24,734 nt of DNA from a virus. Under the pieces are notes generated by a model. It saw nothing but the letters and a program-made list of their open reading frames with translations, did no database searches and was not told the DNA's origin. The translations under genes were made by a program, and so were the position numbers. Positions 14,201 to 22,186 of the stretch are shown one piece after another (positions within the stretch are counted from its first letter, which is position 1; the number at the start of each line of letters is the position of its first letter). The stretch is taken from IMG/VR virus record IMGVR_UViG_3300017782_000206, positions 1-24,734 of that record, one strand, 5' to 3'.

Positions 14201-15179
14201 TTACATAGAGTTCGCCCTCGCCACTATATTCAGACTCTTCCCACCCTGTAGGCGCTACATAGAATCTTGTACTGAACCTGAATTGACCGCCTGTTGGTGT
14301 ATCTTGAGCAGTAAGTTCAGTTGTTGACCTTTTGTACGCAGACAGTTGTGCATATGAAGCGACCGCGTCTGCGTCTACTGGTGGTCCACCTACTAGGTAT
14401 GGTGTAGACCAAGTACCTGCTACAATAGTATCTGTCTCTGACTGAAAGTCTACAAACCTATATGTACATGCCCAAATATCTTTATCGCCATCGGGCGCTG
14501 GAATTGATGCGGACCAAGTAACATCGGGATCTGTAGGGACTACAAGATTTCCTTGATTGTCATTACCTGAGAATGTATACTGACCGCCAGTAGGAGTTGT
14601 TGGTTGCGATGTGCGACCGGATCTAGTGTAAATCGTTGCTTGAAAAGAAGAAGTGCCTGACGGTCCAGTTTCGCCACCACCAGAACCTGTACTGTCTGGT
14701 AAGTTGGTCCACTTTGTTCCGTCCCACTTTATAACTTGACCGCTTGTAGGAGAAGAAACCGTCACATCACTTAATTCGTCTAATGAGGATACGCCGCCAC
14801 CACCTTCACCTGCGTTCGCAAGTTTTACCCACTGACCTGCGTGAGCATAGTACGCGCCTGTGTCTGGTGCGTTGTGTACGTGCGCGAACATACCGTGATA
14901 GGTTGATGCGTCTGGTAGGTCTGACTTGTTGCTATACGCGTTGCTGTATAGAATCTTATTGCCACCAAGATCTAATGTAGTAGAGGCAAGGAATGCACGA
15001 ATTTCAGACTCAGTGAATCCAGTATCATCATTAATCTTGCTGATTTCGGACAATATAAGAGCAATAACTTCTGCCTCAGTAAGACCCGCATTGGCCATAA
15101 CCTCAACAAAGTTATCATTGATCTTATTGATAGCAGTATTAATGTGATCTGCAAGATTAATGGTTTTTATATTACTCAT
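11289..15179 (-). CDS. Modular tail fibre protein with gp10-like N-terminus and about eight Ig/FN3-like modules
   Basis: A 1296-aa protein starting at ATG 15179, with AGGGGA upstream and overlapping the previous gene by 8 bases. Residues 1-30 (INTAINKINDNFVEV) resemble the KINENFDEL segment near the start of T4 gp10 and similar baseplate or fibre attachment proteins. Residues 60-170 contain a carbohydrate-fibre-like stretch and LSDVTVSSPTSGQVIKWDGT, common in phage fibres. Residues about 179-1000 hold about eight modules of roughly 100 aa (YxR ... PTGGxYxF ... W ... P ... lW ... WxxP). Residues about 1015-1050 (TTIDGGKITTGSLEAEALIT) resemble the distal part of lambda J-type proteins. The C-terminus is Ser/Gly/Asn-rich. 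It is probably a baseplate-attached side fibre. Receptor and oligomer state are unknown. Confidence 0.82.
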   Translation of the reverse strand: MSNIKTINLADHINTAINKINDNFVEVMANAGLTEAEVIALILSEISKINDDTGFTESEIRAFLASTTLDLGGNKILYSNAYSNKSDLPDASTYHGMFAHVHNAPDTGAYYAHAGQWVKLANAGEGGGGVSSLDELSDVTVSSPTSGQVIKWDGTKWTNLPDSTGSGGGETGPSGTSSFQATIYTRSGRTSQPTTPTGGQYTFSGNDNQGNLVVPTDPDVTWSASIPAPDGDKDIWACTYRFVDFQSETDTIVAGTWSTPYLVGGPPVDADAVASYAQLSAYKRSTTELTAQDTPTGGQFRFSTRFYVAPTGWEESEYSGEGELYVSSGIATDADGDLDTSIVWSDPVRSSTGTNGRSTVEKAVYRRVTAEQYAALDNTWEEGDAFPSIPRPTGGAYIWSSDGNYFDDDGSQDYPELSSPWVSSQNSIVGQPGDVWSSVYSFSIEGDTGIDVVNGQWSDPVPQILETVSTYRKSLFTRTIEGVTPQDIDANTVTYSFDESKFLTPSQNSTDHDGTIVAGTSSTQNWYEIPPPELDALGNRRNLWESTTLATIRGNSGLDNSLVFSPPKMVTKHAIDASEGQLVTQLTMYIRDDSVDGPATPQPSDGVAFNFTDKTFTLPNGYAWSKTVPENPEGQNIQLWATVGVASVVNDPEATTDLIDDSIEWDAPERTSSGANGAAGKSTFLLRVVTRTVNKDDAGPPAPVGGSVDFTGEGTVTMPTDSDGNYLWFDSVGEMNDHNSGVGYNPSGKIWESQAVFSVIGETGTDTIVDWATPYEDHNNGEDGFTTYSGFLYKRGVRTSTFTKPPANTIHYNFGSDSFVFPVGNNYDGWYEEPPAAPTDNSKPALWRVKTLASSQSLSGTDTTLSWGDPTLYSVDPDPVTVNPSDIPAASEGYVYYFREYNSDLSEGDNRAVPSTPTASQYNFSAPGSFSGGSFEENDDGVIPWSLSPPDGTNLSGTLFASRYRAFQDVAGSNPAIATGGNITFSTPFVNYSFNGLVTFQNFNQELGDRFSASVTTIDGGKITTGSLEAEALITDSLTVKSLKGNVNTITPFAGTGYRSWGPTRDSNGNDQYKELTKINLPRNTVVRNIGLDAEGVMRTEVQDISHMATINMAFSGVFATDTAYVKLEMRKKLGKETNSAWGSYETIQIMTHKTAGGGNAWTTIPVVGSYATPVDVDVEFKISVLMRGDNGSGNTSQSRSSNNSWSGTVAGLVASTNTDTDSGSGTQDDTGQSTVSGIGAGGESLDGSAIWSEYSSYITSTTSDLLGTINWDDYFDTNNNTNNPNNTNEEFTGNP
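12180..14645 (-). repeat. About eight diverged ~100-aa modules in the 1296-aa fibre
   Basis: Each module begins with a strand such as IYTRSGRTSQ or AYKRSTTEL, then a P-x-GG-x-Y/F-x-F turn (for example TPTGGQYTFS), a Trp-containing strand with Pro (WSASIPAPDG), an xLW or DIW strand, and a closing W-x-x-P. Sequence identity is low, so these are old protein-level repeats and not DNA repeats. Confidence 0.7.
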
Positions 15180-15405
15180 TCACTTCCCCTGATAAACTCA
15201 TAAGCAGTTCTTTGATCTGTCGCATGTCATCTTTCAATCCTTTCACTTCTTCTGTAAGAGAATTGATGTGATCTTGCCTCTCTCGTTGTACTCTGCTTTG
15301 GTTCCTCGCGTTTTGTATTTCGGATTTGTTTGTATTTAGTATGGCACCAGTACGACTATCTCGCACTAGGTTCGCATGCCCCTTTACTTTTACATGACTG
15401 TTCAT
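15172..15405 (-). CDS. Small coiled-coil phage protein
   Basis: A 77-aa protein starting at ATG 15405; this start overlaps the preceding stop as TAATG. The N-terminal 30 residues are basic and polar (MNSHVKVKGHANLVRDSRTG). Residues about 35-75 form a predicted helix with heptad leucines and valines (DHINSLTEEVKGLKDDMRQI), so oligomerisation is likely. It overlaps the following 1296-aa fibre gene by 8 bases, so the three genes 15405-20771, this one and the fibre are translationally linked. Small proteins of this shape sit beside baseplate and fibre genes in T4-like marine phages. A hinge, collar or assembly role is inferred only from position. Confidence 0.8.
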   Translation of the reverse strand: MNSHVKVKGHANLVRDSRTGAILNTNKSEIQNARNQSRVQRERQDHINSLTEEVKGLKDDMRQIKELLMSLSGEVNE

Positions 15406-18400
15406 TAGGTCAGAGTCCTAGAGATACGATAGAACCAAGTGGTGATGTCCATTCCATTTGGCGGAATATACTGCTCTAGAGCGCCCCTCGTATAAGTGTA
15501 CCCGTCATTAGCAACAATAGAGACAATCTGTTCCTGATCTAAACCAGCGATTTGCGATGTATCAAACTGAACTATTGTATCGTTCCAGTTTAGAATTACG
15601 CCGTTAATAGGTTCTCCTTCGCTAGATGTAAATTGTACGATTGAGAAATAATACTGTGGCGAAACTCGCGAGAACAGATTAGTCTCTGGTTCAGGTTCCG
15701 GTTCAGGTTCTGGTTCTGGTTCCGGCTCAGGTTCTGGTTCTGGTTCTGGGCTTGGGGCAGGAGCAGGAGCAGGGTTTAAATCAAGGTCTACTTGAGTGCC
15801 TGTCTTATTAAACCCACTCGCAGTGATCAATGAAATCGCACGTAGGTCTGTGATCATAGGAGACTTGGAAGAATTGTCTGCAGTCATTACGATCATAACT
15901 TGGAACACAGTAAATGGTTCTGTGTCTAGAGTGTACTCATAGTCACGGAAAATATCTGGGTTCTCGTCTGTAGGCATTGGTGTATCAATATCGATCAATG
16001 TCCACCATGCATCTGCGAACTCGTTCTCATCTAAAGAAGTACGCGCATACACCTTAAAGTCTGCACCTCTCGCGCGGTTCGCAGCGAAAATAATCTTCAG
16101 TCCTTCTGACAACTCATCAATAATCACAGGTGTTGTGATGTGTTGAGTTGCGTTTGAGTTATCGATCACATTCTCTAGGGCAATAACTGAGACTCGCTGT
16201 AGATCAATCACAGGCGAAACTTTAGAGTCGCCGGTCGAAAGATTCAATGCAAACTCTAGTGTCTTCGCAGTAGGAGAGTTTTGTGATGTCGCAACTACAT
16301 TCGGATGAGTGTTGACATTTAGGTCATTCAATGATACATTTGAAGCAGGATCTTTCTCACTATAGTTAAGAGCGGTTATCTTACGGTCTGTGCCGTATGA
16401 CGCACCGACTGTCTTAGTTACAGTCGATTGAATTGATGTCGAGTTAGGTGTGAATGACTGAACTTGTGGGATGTACTGATCAAACATCACTTGTTGAGTT
16501 GCAGTTACGTTATTACCACCACCCTGCGCAGAACCTGTCGCGTTCGTCGCCACTTGAATTGTATATCCGTCCCATGAAGGGAAATTAACTGCAAATGATC
16601 CGTTTAGGTCACTATCTGTAAGTCCACCCACGTCACTTGATACGTCCGCGAATGTAACTGTATCACCCGAAGTGAATCCATGACCTTGGTGTTGTACCTT
16701 AACTATATCTGATCCTGCAGTAGTCTCGAACGGACTCTGGATCAATGTGACCTTTGGAAGTTCTGCGTTCTCTAGGTGTAGTACACCATCAAATTCAAAC
16801 TCTGCACGTTCTAGTTCAAACATCAAATCCTTAGTTTGATCTGGCGTCCAAGTCGAACCGTTCTGAGACATAAACAATGACCCCAGTGTTGGTTGACGTG
16901 ACACCCGCTCTTCACGAGATGGACCTAGAACGAACTCATATGTCTGAGCAGTGTATACATTATAGTCTACTGATTCTGCAAGCAACACTATAGCATATTC
17001 TTCGCCTGGAGTCAAGTAAATTGGTTGATCAAATTCAACAACTGTTGGTCGAATTCTGACTGAAGAAATATCAGTCTCTTCAGTAAGTGGCGTCACTGGA
17101 ATGTTAGCCGGATCTACGAACTTAACTGATCCTGGAACTAAGCGATTTGTAGGAACACCATTCTCTACAGCACGGATTTGAACCTGCATAGGAATGATAG
17201 AGTCTTTACTCTCTACATAGACACGCGCTTTAGTGATAAAGATTCCATTTGGATTCTCTACTTGATCAACGAAGAATGTCTGAGCAAGAGGATCTCGCCA
17301 GTAAGTTGTTTCAATAACTTCTGTTGTGCGTATTGTGCGTTGTACTGTTTGAATCGTACCGACCGAAGTGTATCCGGCACGGCTAATAGAAGTAGCGCCA
17401 TCATCGTTATTCAAGTTGATGTCAAGCAGTTTGAATTCTTGACGACCTGTACGGAAACTAATATCTGGAGTGTTCGGCAAGAAGAACGAACCGATCAGTT
17501 CACCCTTATTATCTGTAATCAGATCACCTTTACCACCTAGTGCAGATGGGTACGAAGTTGCGTTCGCATACTCATTGCCGTACTCTGTTGGATCATCCGA
17601 GAAGTTCGTGTATGTAGACTCTGGACGTACCCAATCAGATACATTCTTGTTTCCGAAATAAGCGAACATACGGGTGTTAGGTCGTAGTCCCTGAACTCGG
17701 AAACTAATCTTGCGCGAGCGCATGAACGGAATAATTTCTACATCCAAGATGCGTTCGCCAATAAATTCTTGAATCGTCTTTGATGTAACTCTAGAACGAA
17801 TTCTTGCATTAGGTCGAGAGAAGAAAGTAGGTAGGTATGTGTTGATACGACGTACAACATTCTGCATAATGTCTGGTAGTCGCTTCACTTCTACCCATTC
17901 GTCTGAAGACGGAGACAACGTCATATGTCCGTTCGATGTGATTACCGCAAACGGGTTGATATTGTCTGTGCCTGTCGCCAGAACCTGAGATACAAACTTT
18001 GTGCTTGTATGCGGAAGAGTAACGATGTCGCTCTTCTTAGAAATATTGTTGTTTAGGTTCGAAGGGTTGTACGCTAATCGTATCGAGTTTTCAACGAACG
18101 ATGGGCGCAGTAGACCTTCTGGATCGACCGAAGCGCGATACGCTGGGTTGTGTACGTCACAGAAATTCAGTGTGCTGAAGTTGTCTGCGATGAACCCTGC
18201 CTTAGTACGAGGGTTGCCGTTCGCATCTAAAACTTGCAAGACATTTGTGTTAGTCTCAAGGAAACTTAACGCAGTCAATTCATATAGAGTCTCTACACGA
18301 TCGGATAACTTAGAGATGTCTTTCATCGTGAACCGACGATTAGGGATGAACGTGCTTACGACATCTGAACGGTCAAATGTATATGCGTTCAATGTGAACT

Positions 18401-20771
18401 TGTATAGAGGCAATGCGCCCGCAGGTACTTCTGGTTCGCGAGGATCAATAGCAGGTTGTCCGCGAACGACTTGTAGCTCGCCTAACCCTATACCCCCACG
18501 ACTGTCTGTCGCGTTCACTACAAGAACATCTGTACGTGGTAAGTAGTAGTCTACCTCATCAATTATAATCGAAGAGGCGTTCTGTGGTAACTCTGAGATG
18601 TCGAAAGGTATTTGTGTTCCGCTAGTAACTCGATCTGGCCTGAAGTCTAACACATCACGTAGAGAGATTGTCTCTCCAGTGCTGAGTGTTGTATGTCCTG
18701 GGATTTCGTTATAATCTACTCCGGAATACGAACTTGCCGCGAAGAACTTGCCACTATTTGTGCGGGCGTAGTAAGTAAAGTTGACTTGTAATTCTTCACC
18801 GCCGGTTGGTAATGTGTACCCTTCTTTTACAATAGCATACGCAATACCATAATAGTTGTCACGTTGACCACCATCAAGTTTAAACTGGAATGTGATGTCT
18901 TCCCACTCCGTGGCCGCAGGCGGTTTAATCTTTACAGAATCGATCGATATGACATCGACAGCACTTAAATTCACAGAAGTTGCTGCATCAGGTCCGGACA
19001 AAAATACTGAAGTTGTCCCTGAAGTTGCCGTCTTTGTCTTAGGTGCAGATGTTACTTCATCATAGTAAGCGATTGTATATGTTTTAGTATCATCTAAAAT
19101 TGGATCTGAATATGTAAATGTGCCGTCGTTGTTTGGTGTAGGCGTGATTGCAAGAATAGGTCCATTTATTTCTGAAATGACCCAACTTCCCTCTTCAACG
19201 CCCCCAACTGTTATTGAATTGCCAACAGGTTGCTCCGCCTTAAACTTTTGGGCGGTGTAAGTAACATTTTGAATACTAGACTGCTCTGGCGACTTGTACG
19301 GTAACGCAAACAATAAATCGTTATTAGATGTACCATACAATGTGGTATCAAATGTTAGAGGTGTTTGGTCGGGATCTGTATCAAACGATAATGGCCTTAA
19401 TGGAATATCATTGTTAAACTCATCTCTTAGCGTAGTAACTGCAGAGAAAGGAAAACGTGCATTTCCGCCCGAAGGAATATAGTCCATTTTAATATCAAAG
19501 AGATATAGACGATATCCAACAGCATCGCGTTGAATGCCTCTAATATGAGCGGAACCTACGGATTGACCAACATCTTGATAAACACCAAGTAAATCTACTC
19601 TGCCAAATGTGTCTAGTTGACCAAACCCTTCAGTACGATCTGGGTCAATGTATACCCAGTTACCATATACCGCTGGCACTGCTTCTAGTTCTTGTGTACG
19701 TGTATCACGCGCCTTCGGTACAGTGATGTCTGTAGTACCGACCTCTAAACGATATCCGTCTACATACGCGACACCCTCTGTCACATCTAGATTCAGACTT
19801 GTTTCATCGTCGTCTAGGTCTTCAAAGATTGCTCTGAATTCTTCTACAACATAATCACCAGACTCTTCTTTTGTACGTAATGCAAGTAGGTCATTGACTC
19901 GGTTGTATGCGTCAAATGTACTAATTTCACGAGTAATAACACCATCAACAATACGAGCAGCGAAGACAAAGTTCTGTTCTGTCGATACTTGATCTCGTGT
20001 TGTAGGAATTAGTTTGATCTGATATCGGTGTGCGCCTGGAGAGGTTAGGTTAGGAACCTCGCCTTGATTGTCGTGTAGGTCTTCGTCTTCGCTTTCTGTA
20101 ACGATATTCTGTTCTACGACGAAACCGAAGTCTGCGTCTGGAGTGCTGCTGTACTTATCTATGAATGCACTTCCGCCACTTAGATAAACGAAGTGCCCTT
20201 GTACAAAGAAATCACCAGAAGCAAAGTATGCCTTTGTTCCTTTGCCAGAACCTCTGATTACTATTGGATCGCCATTTGAATCGATAGATGTGATGTCGTC
20301 AGCAACAACCATTGAAGGAACTGTCGCACCGTCAACACGAACAATCGTATCACCCTGCTCAACACGAGGAGCAATAGTTGCGTCTATCACTGCAATTGTA
20401 TTTGTGTATTGGACGTATAACGTGATAGGGTCACTACCAGTAGAATTGTACATCTCTAAGACTTTAAACTCGACCGCTCCGTTTGTTAGCAGTTCGCCAA
20501 CAAGAGATTCGTCGTAAACGCTTGTTGAAGTTAGTCGTATATACTCTAGACCATTATCAACCGTCGCACCGCCTGGATTGACCATCGCACCTTCTTTGAA
20601 GATATTCTGACCAAATCGTGCGATCTCTTCGTGAATAATGCGTTGAGATTCTGTTAGTTCTCGCGCTTGTAGTGCGCGACCTGAATTGTACAATACACGA
20701 TGATACCCATCTTCCTTATCATAGAAGTCTCGGTATGTTTCGCGAAAAACTTTATTGGTATAATCAGTCAT
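15405..20771 (-). CDS. DUF4815-type giant virion structural protein (baseplate / tail fibre)
   Basis: A 1788-aa protein starting at ATG 20771, with AGGA eight bases upstream and only 8 bases after the gp8-like stop. The N-terminus (YRDFYDKEDGYHRVLYNSGR, then LQARELTESQRIIHEEI) is the hallmark of DUF4815 proteins, found in T4-like marine and other phage tails. Around residues 811-900 comes a block (RRFTMKDISKLSDRVETLYE, then FIADNF and the ASVDPEGLLRPSF segment) that recurs in this family. Near residue 1160, DPLAQTFFVDQV leads into a beta-rich domain (TKARVYVESKDSIIPMQVQI). Residues about 1666-1695 are a (Pro-Glu)n hinge preceded by Pro-Ala repeats, followed by a C-terminal domain of about 90 aa. 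Position after gp8 suggests a baseplate-attached fibre or peripheral baseplate protein. The exact role is not known to me. Confidence 0.85.
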   Translation of the reverse strand: MTDYTNKVFRETYRDFYDKEDGYHRVLYNSGRALQARELTESQRIIHEEIARFGQNIFKEGAMVNPGGATVDNGLEYIRLTSTSVYDESLVGELLTNGAVEFKVLEMYNSTGSDPITLYVQYTNTIAVIDATIAPRVEQGDTIVRVDGATVPSMVVADDITSIDSNGDPIVIRGSGKGTKAYFASGDFFVQGHFVYLSGGSAFIDKYSSTPDADFGFVVEQNIVTESEDEDLHDNQGEVPNLTSPGAHRYQIKLIPTTRDQVSTEQNFVFAARIVDGVITREISTFDAYNRVNDLLALRTKEESGDYVVEEFRAIFEDLDDDETSLNLDVTEGVAYVDGYRLEVGTTDITVPKARDTRTQELEAVPAVYGNWVYIDPDRTEGFGQLDTFGRVDLLGVYQDVGQSVGSAHIRGIQRDAVGYRLYLFDIKMDYIPSGGNARFPFSAVTTLRDEFNNDIPLRPLSFDTDPDQTPLTFDTTLYGTSNNDLLFALPYKSPEQSSIQNVTYTAQKFKAEQPVGNSITVGGVEEGSWVISEINGPILAITPTPNNDGTFTYSDPILDDTKTYTIAYYDEVTSAPKTKTATSGTTSVFLSGPDAATSVNLSAVDVISIDSVKIKPPAATEWEDITFQFKLDGGQRDNYYGIAYAIVKEGYTLPTGGEELQVNFTYYARTNSGKFFAASSYSGVDYNEIPGHTTLSTGETISLRDVLDFRPDRVTSGTQIPFDISELPQNASSIIIDEVDYYLPRTDVLVVNATDSRGGIGLGELQVVRGQPAIDPREPEVPAGALPLYKFTLNAYTFDRSDVVSTFIPNRRFTMKDISKLSDRVETLYELTALSFLETNTNVLQVLDANGNPRTKAGFIADNFSTLNFCDVHNPAYRASVDPEGLLRPSFVENSIRLAYNPSNLNNNISKKSDIVTLPHTSTKFVSQVLATGTDNINPFAVITSNGHMTLSPSSDEWVEVKRLPDIMQNVVRRINTYLPTFFSRPNARIRSRVTSKTIQEFIGERILDVEIIPFMRSRKISFRVQGLRPNTRMFAYFGNKNVSDWVRPESTYTNFSDDPTEYGNEYANATSYPSALGGKGDLITDNKGELIGSFFLPNTPDISFRTGRQEFKLLDINLNNDDGATSISRAGYTSVGTIQTVQRTIRTTEVIETTYWRDPLAQTFFVDQVENPNGIFITKARVYVESKDSIIPMQVQIRAVENGVPTNRLVPGSVKFVDPANIPVTPLTEETDISSVRIRPTVVEFDQPIYLTPGEEYAIVLLAESVDYNVYTAQTYEFVLGPSREERVSRQPTLGSLFMSQNGSTWTPDQTKDLMFELERAEFEFDGVLHLENAELPKVTLIQSPFETTAGSDIVKVQHQGHGFTSGDTVTFADVSSDVGGLTDSDLNGSFAVNFPSWDGYTIQVATNATGSAQGGGNNVTATQQVMFDQYIPQVQSFTPNSTSIQSTVTKTVGASYGTDRKITALNYSEKDPASNVSLNDLNVNTHPNVVATSQNSPTAKTLEFALNLSTGDSKVSPVIDLQRVSVIALENVIDNSNATQHITTPVIIDELSEGLKIIFAANRARGADFKVYARTSLDENEFADAWWTLIDIDTPMPTDENPDIFRDYEYTLDTEPFTVFQVMIVMTADNSSKSPMITDLRAISLITASGFNKTGTQVDLDLNPAPAPAPSPEPEPEPEPEPEPEPEPEPEPETNLFSRVSPQYYFSIVQFTSSEGEPINGVILNWNDTIVQFDTSQIAGLDQEQIVSIVANDGYTYTRGALEQYIPPNGMDITTWFYRISRTLT
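15685..15750 (-). repeat. Hexanucleotide microsatellite encoding (Pro-Glu)n
   Basis: On the plus strand it is a run of GGTTCT / GGTTCA / GGTTCC / GGCTCA units. It encodes about eleven PE dipeptides and is followed by a PAPAPAPS stretch. Slippage in 6-bp steps would change hinge length without a frameshift. Confidence 0.92.
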
Positions 20772-20779
20772 CGTGTATC

Positions 20780-22135
20780 CTATATTGTAATAACGACTTT
20801 AATGTCTTCTTGTTGTTCTGCGTCTCTTATGATTCGGTAGCGGTTTTCAATGTATAGAACATCTCCGCTATGTCTATCTATCTCTGGCTGATCAGTCAGT
20901 CCTGTGACGGTCTGTTGTAGCGATGTTCCGACTTGCTCAACAATCTCGCCTACTCCAAACGGTACAAACCCTGTACTCTCGTTCTGGTGATAGTAAACAA
21001 AATTATTGACTGACTCATTGACATATGCCTCGGCACCGTTAGTAAGTCCCCTGACCAAACTTCCAGAAGAGAAAGGTGAGTTTGCATCTAAGTGCAACAC
21101 AGGAAGTACTTTTCCAGAAACTTCTGTGTATGGTGTACCGTCTGGTTTAGTTGGGTCTTGAAGAACTCCGATCTGACGGAACTCATTATCTACGATAAAT
21201 GTATTGCCTTCTGTGCCGTCTGGTTTGATGTTTAGCATTACCGAACTTGTTTTTAAATCATCTACTGGATCATTACCCATGTGTCGAGTAATCACTGCGC
21301 GAGTTTCGCATTCAGTAGTAGGTGTTCCGTCTAGGACAAACGATGCACGAGTATAACCCGAACCGTAGTTTGTCATCGTAATCTTTACGATCTCGCCACC
21401 GACCATAGTCGCAACCGCTGTTGCTCCATTTCCGTCACCAACTACTGTGACAGTAGGTGTCGTCGTATAACCAGACCCTTTACTAGTCACTTCGCAACGA
21501 ATAATCTCACCCTTGACTGCAGCATTGATTACATTCATCTGCAAGTCTTCAATCGCAGAGTTGTCACAGTTAGATACTGGACCTGTCAGACTGACTGGTA
21601 CATGGTTGCTAGAAAGGTATTGGAAGATTTGTTGCGGAGTCAACTTGTATAGGAACTTCCATACATAACCGTCCGATGTTCGGAACGGTCGCGTGTAGTC
21701 TACATTGAGTTCGCAATAACTAGGCTTGACAGTAGAAGTAACTATGTTACCATCACCATCACGACCCGTCTCTAGACAGACATAGACCTCTTTTGCGTCA
21801 TTTAAAACATAGAATGCGGTATCTTCTTCAGCATTCTTAACATCCGACCACTCATGATATATCGCGTCTGACACCCAGTTGTTTCGTTTCGCGACGATGA
21901 TCGCACCTTCTACTTTCTTGATAGACTGTAGATTGTGACGAAACTCACTTTCTTCTAGGTTACCGTCTGCTGGTAAATAAGGATAGTCAACGATAGTTTC
22001 TCCATCAACTACTGCGGTTGGGAAAACATCTGACTTACCAATACCGATATAAAATTCTTTTTCTGTACCAATAACATCTGCGAGAAACTGTCTCGCTAAA
22101 GTTTGGTTAAGTGTTTGTCTTACTGTTGCTGGCAT
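20780..22135 (-). CDS. 8: Baseplate wedge subunit, T4 gp8-like
   Basis: A 451-aa protein starting at ATG 22135. The last 31 residues (RHSGDVLYIENR, then IIRDAEQQEDIKVVITI) line up with the T4 gp8 C-terminus (RHSGEMIYMENRPPII, then DQTEEINILFTF). Residues 23-40 (GTEKEFYIGIGKSDVFP) and 157-165 (YVWKFLYKL, T4 YVWEYLFEI) also match. T4 gp8 is 334 aa and, as a dimer, is part of each baseplate wedge together with gp7 and gp10. The extra length here comes largely from residues about 205-285, which carry two GSGYT units (220-224 and 258-262) separated by GDGNGATA. This small beta insertion is unlike T4. The gene follows the J-like fibre by 51 bases and leads directly into the DUF4815 protein. Confidence 0.93.
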   Translation of the reverse strand: MPATVRQTLNQTLARQFLADVIGTEKEFYIGIGKSDVFPTAVVDGETIVDYPYLPADGNLEESEFRHNLQSIKKVEGAIIVAKRNNWVSDAIYHEWSDVKNAEEDTAFYVLNDAKEVYVCLETGRDGDGNIVTSTVKPSYCELNVDYTRPFRTSDGYVWKFLYKLTPQQIFQYLSSNHVPVSLTGPVSNCDNSAIEDLQMNVINAAVKGEIIRCEVTSKGSGYTTTPTVTVVGDGNGATAVATMVGGEIVKITMTNYGSGYTRASFVLDGTPTTECETRAVITRHMGNDPVDDLKTSSVMLNIKPDGTEGNTFIVDNEFRQIGVLQDPTKPDGTPYTEVSGKVLPVLHLDANSPFSSGSLVRGLTNGAEAYVNESVNNFVYYHQNESTGFVPFGVGEIVEQVGTSLQQTVTGLTDQPEIDRHSGDVLYIENRYRIIRDAEQQEDIKVVITI

Positions 22136-22163
22136 TATATTTTCCCATTAAAAAGGTATAACT

Positions 22164-22171
22164 TATATATA
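22164..22171 (-). promoter_or_regulatory. Candidate late promoter (TATATATA) for gp8
   Basis: The minus strand reads TATATATA, one mismatch from TATAAATA. It lies in the 51-base gap before the gp8 ATG, 29 bases from element to start, the same distance as the exact octamer before the 161-aa gene. GGGA precedes the ATG as a weak ribosome site. Confidence 0.45.
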
Positions 22172-22186
22172 GTGGTCGTTTCAAGG

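Noticed and set aside
1043-15179. Diversity-generating retroelement acting on the fibre genes
   Set aside because: No reverse transcriptase gene and no template/variable repeat pair with adenine-directed changes were seen in the window.
18001-18546. A 181-codon plus-strand open frame inside the DUF4815 gene
   Set aside because: It lies entirely antisense to a family-conserved region and has no ribosome site or recognisable domain.
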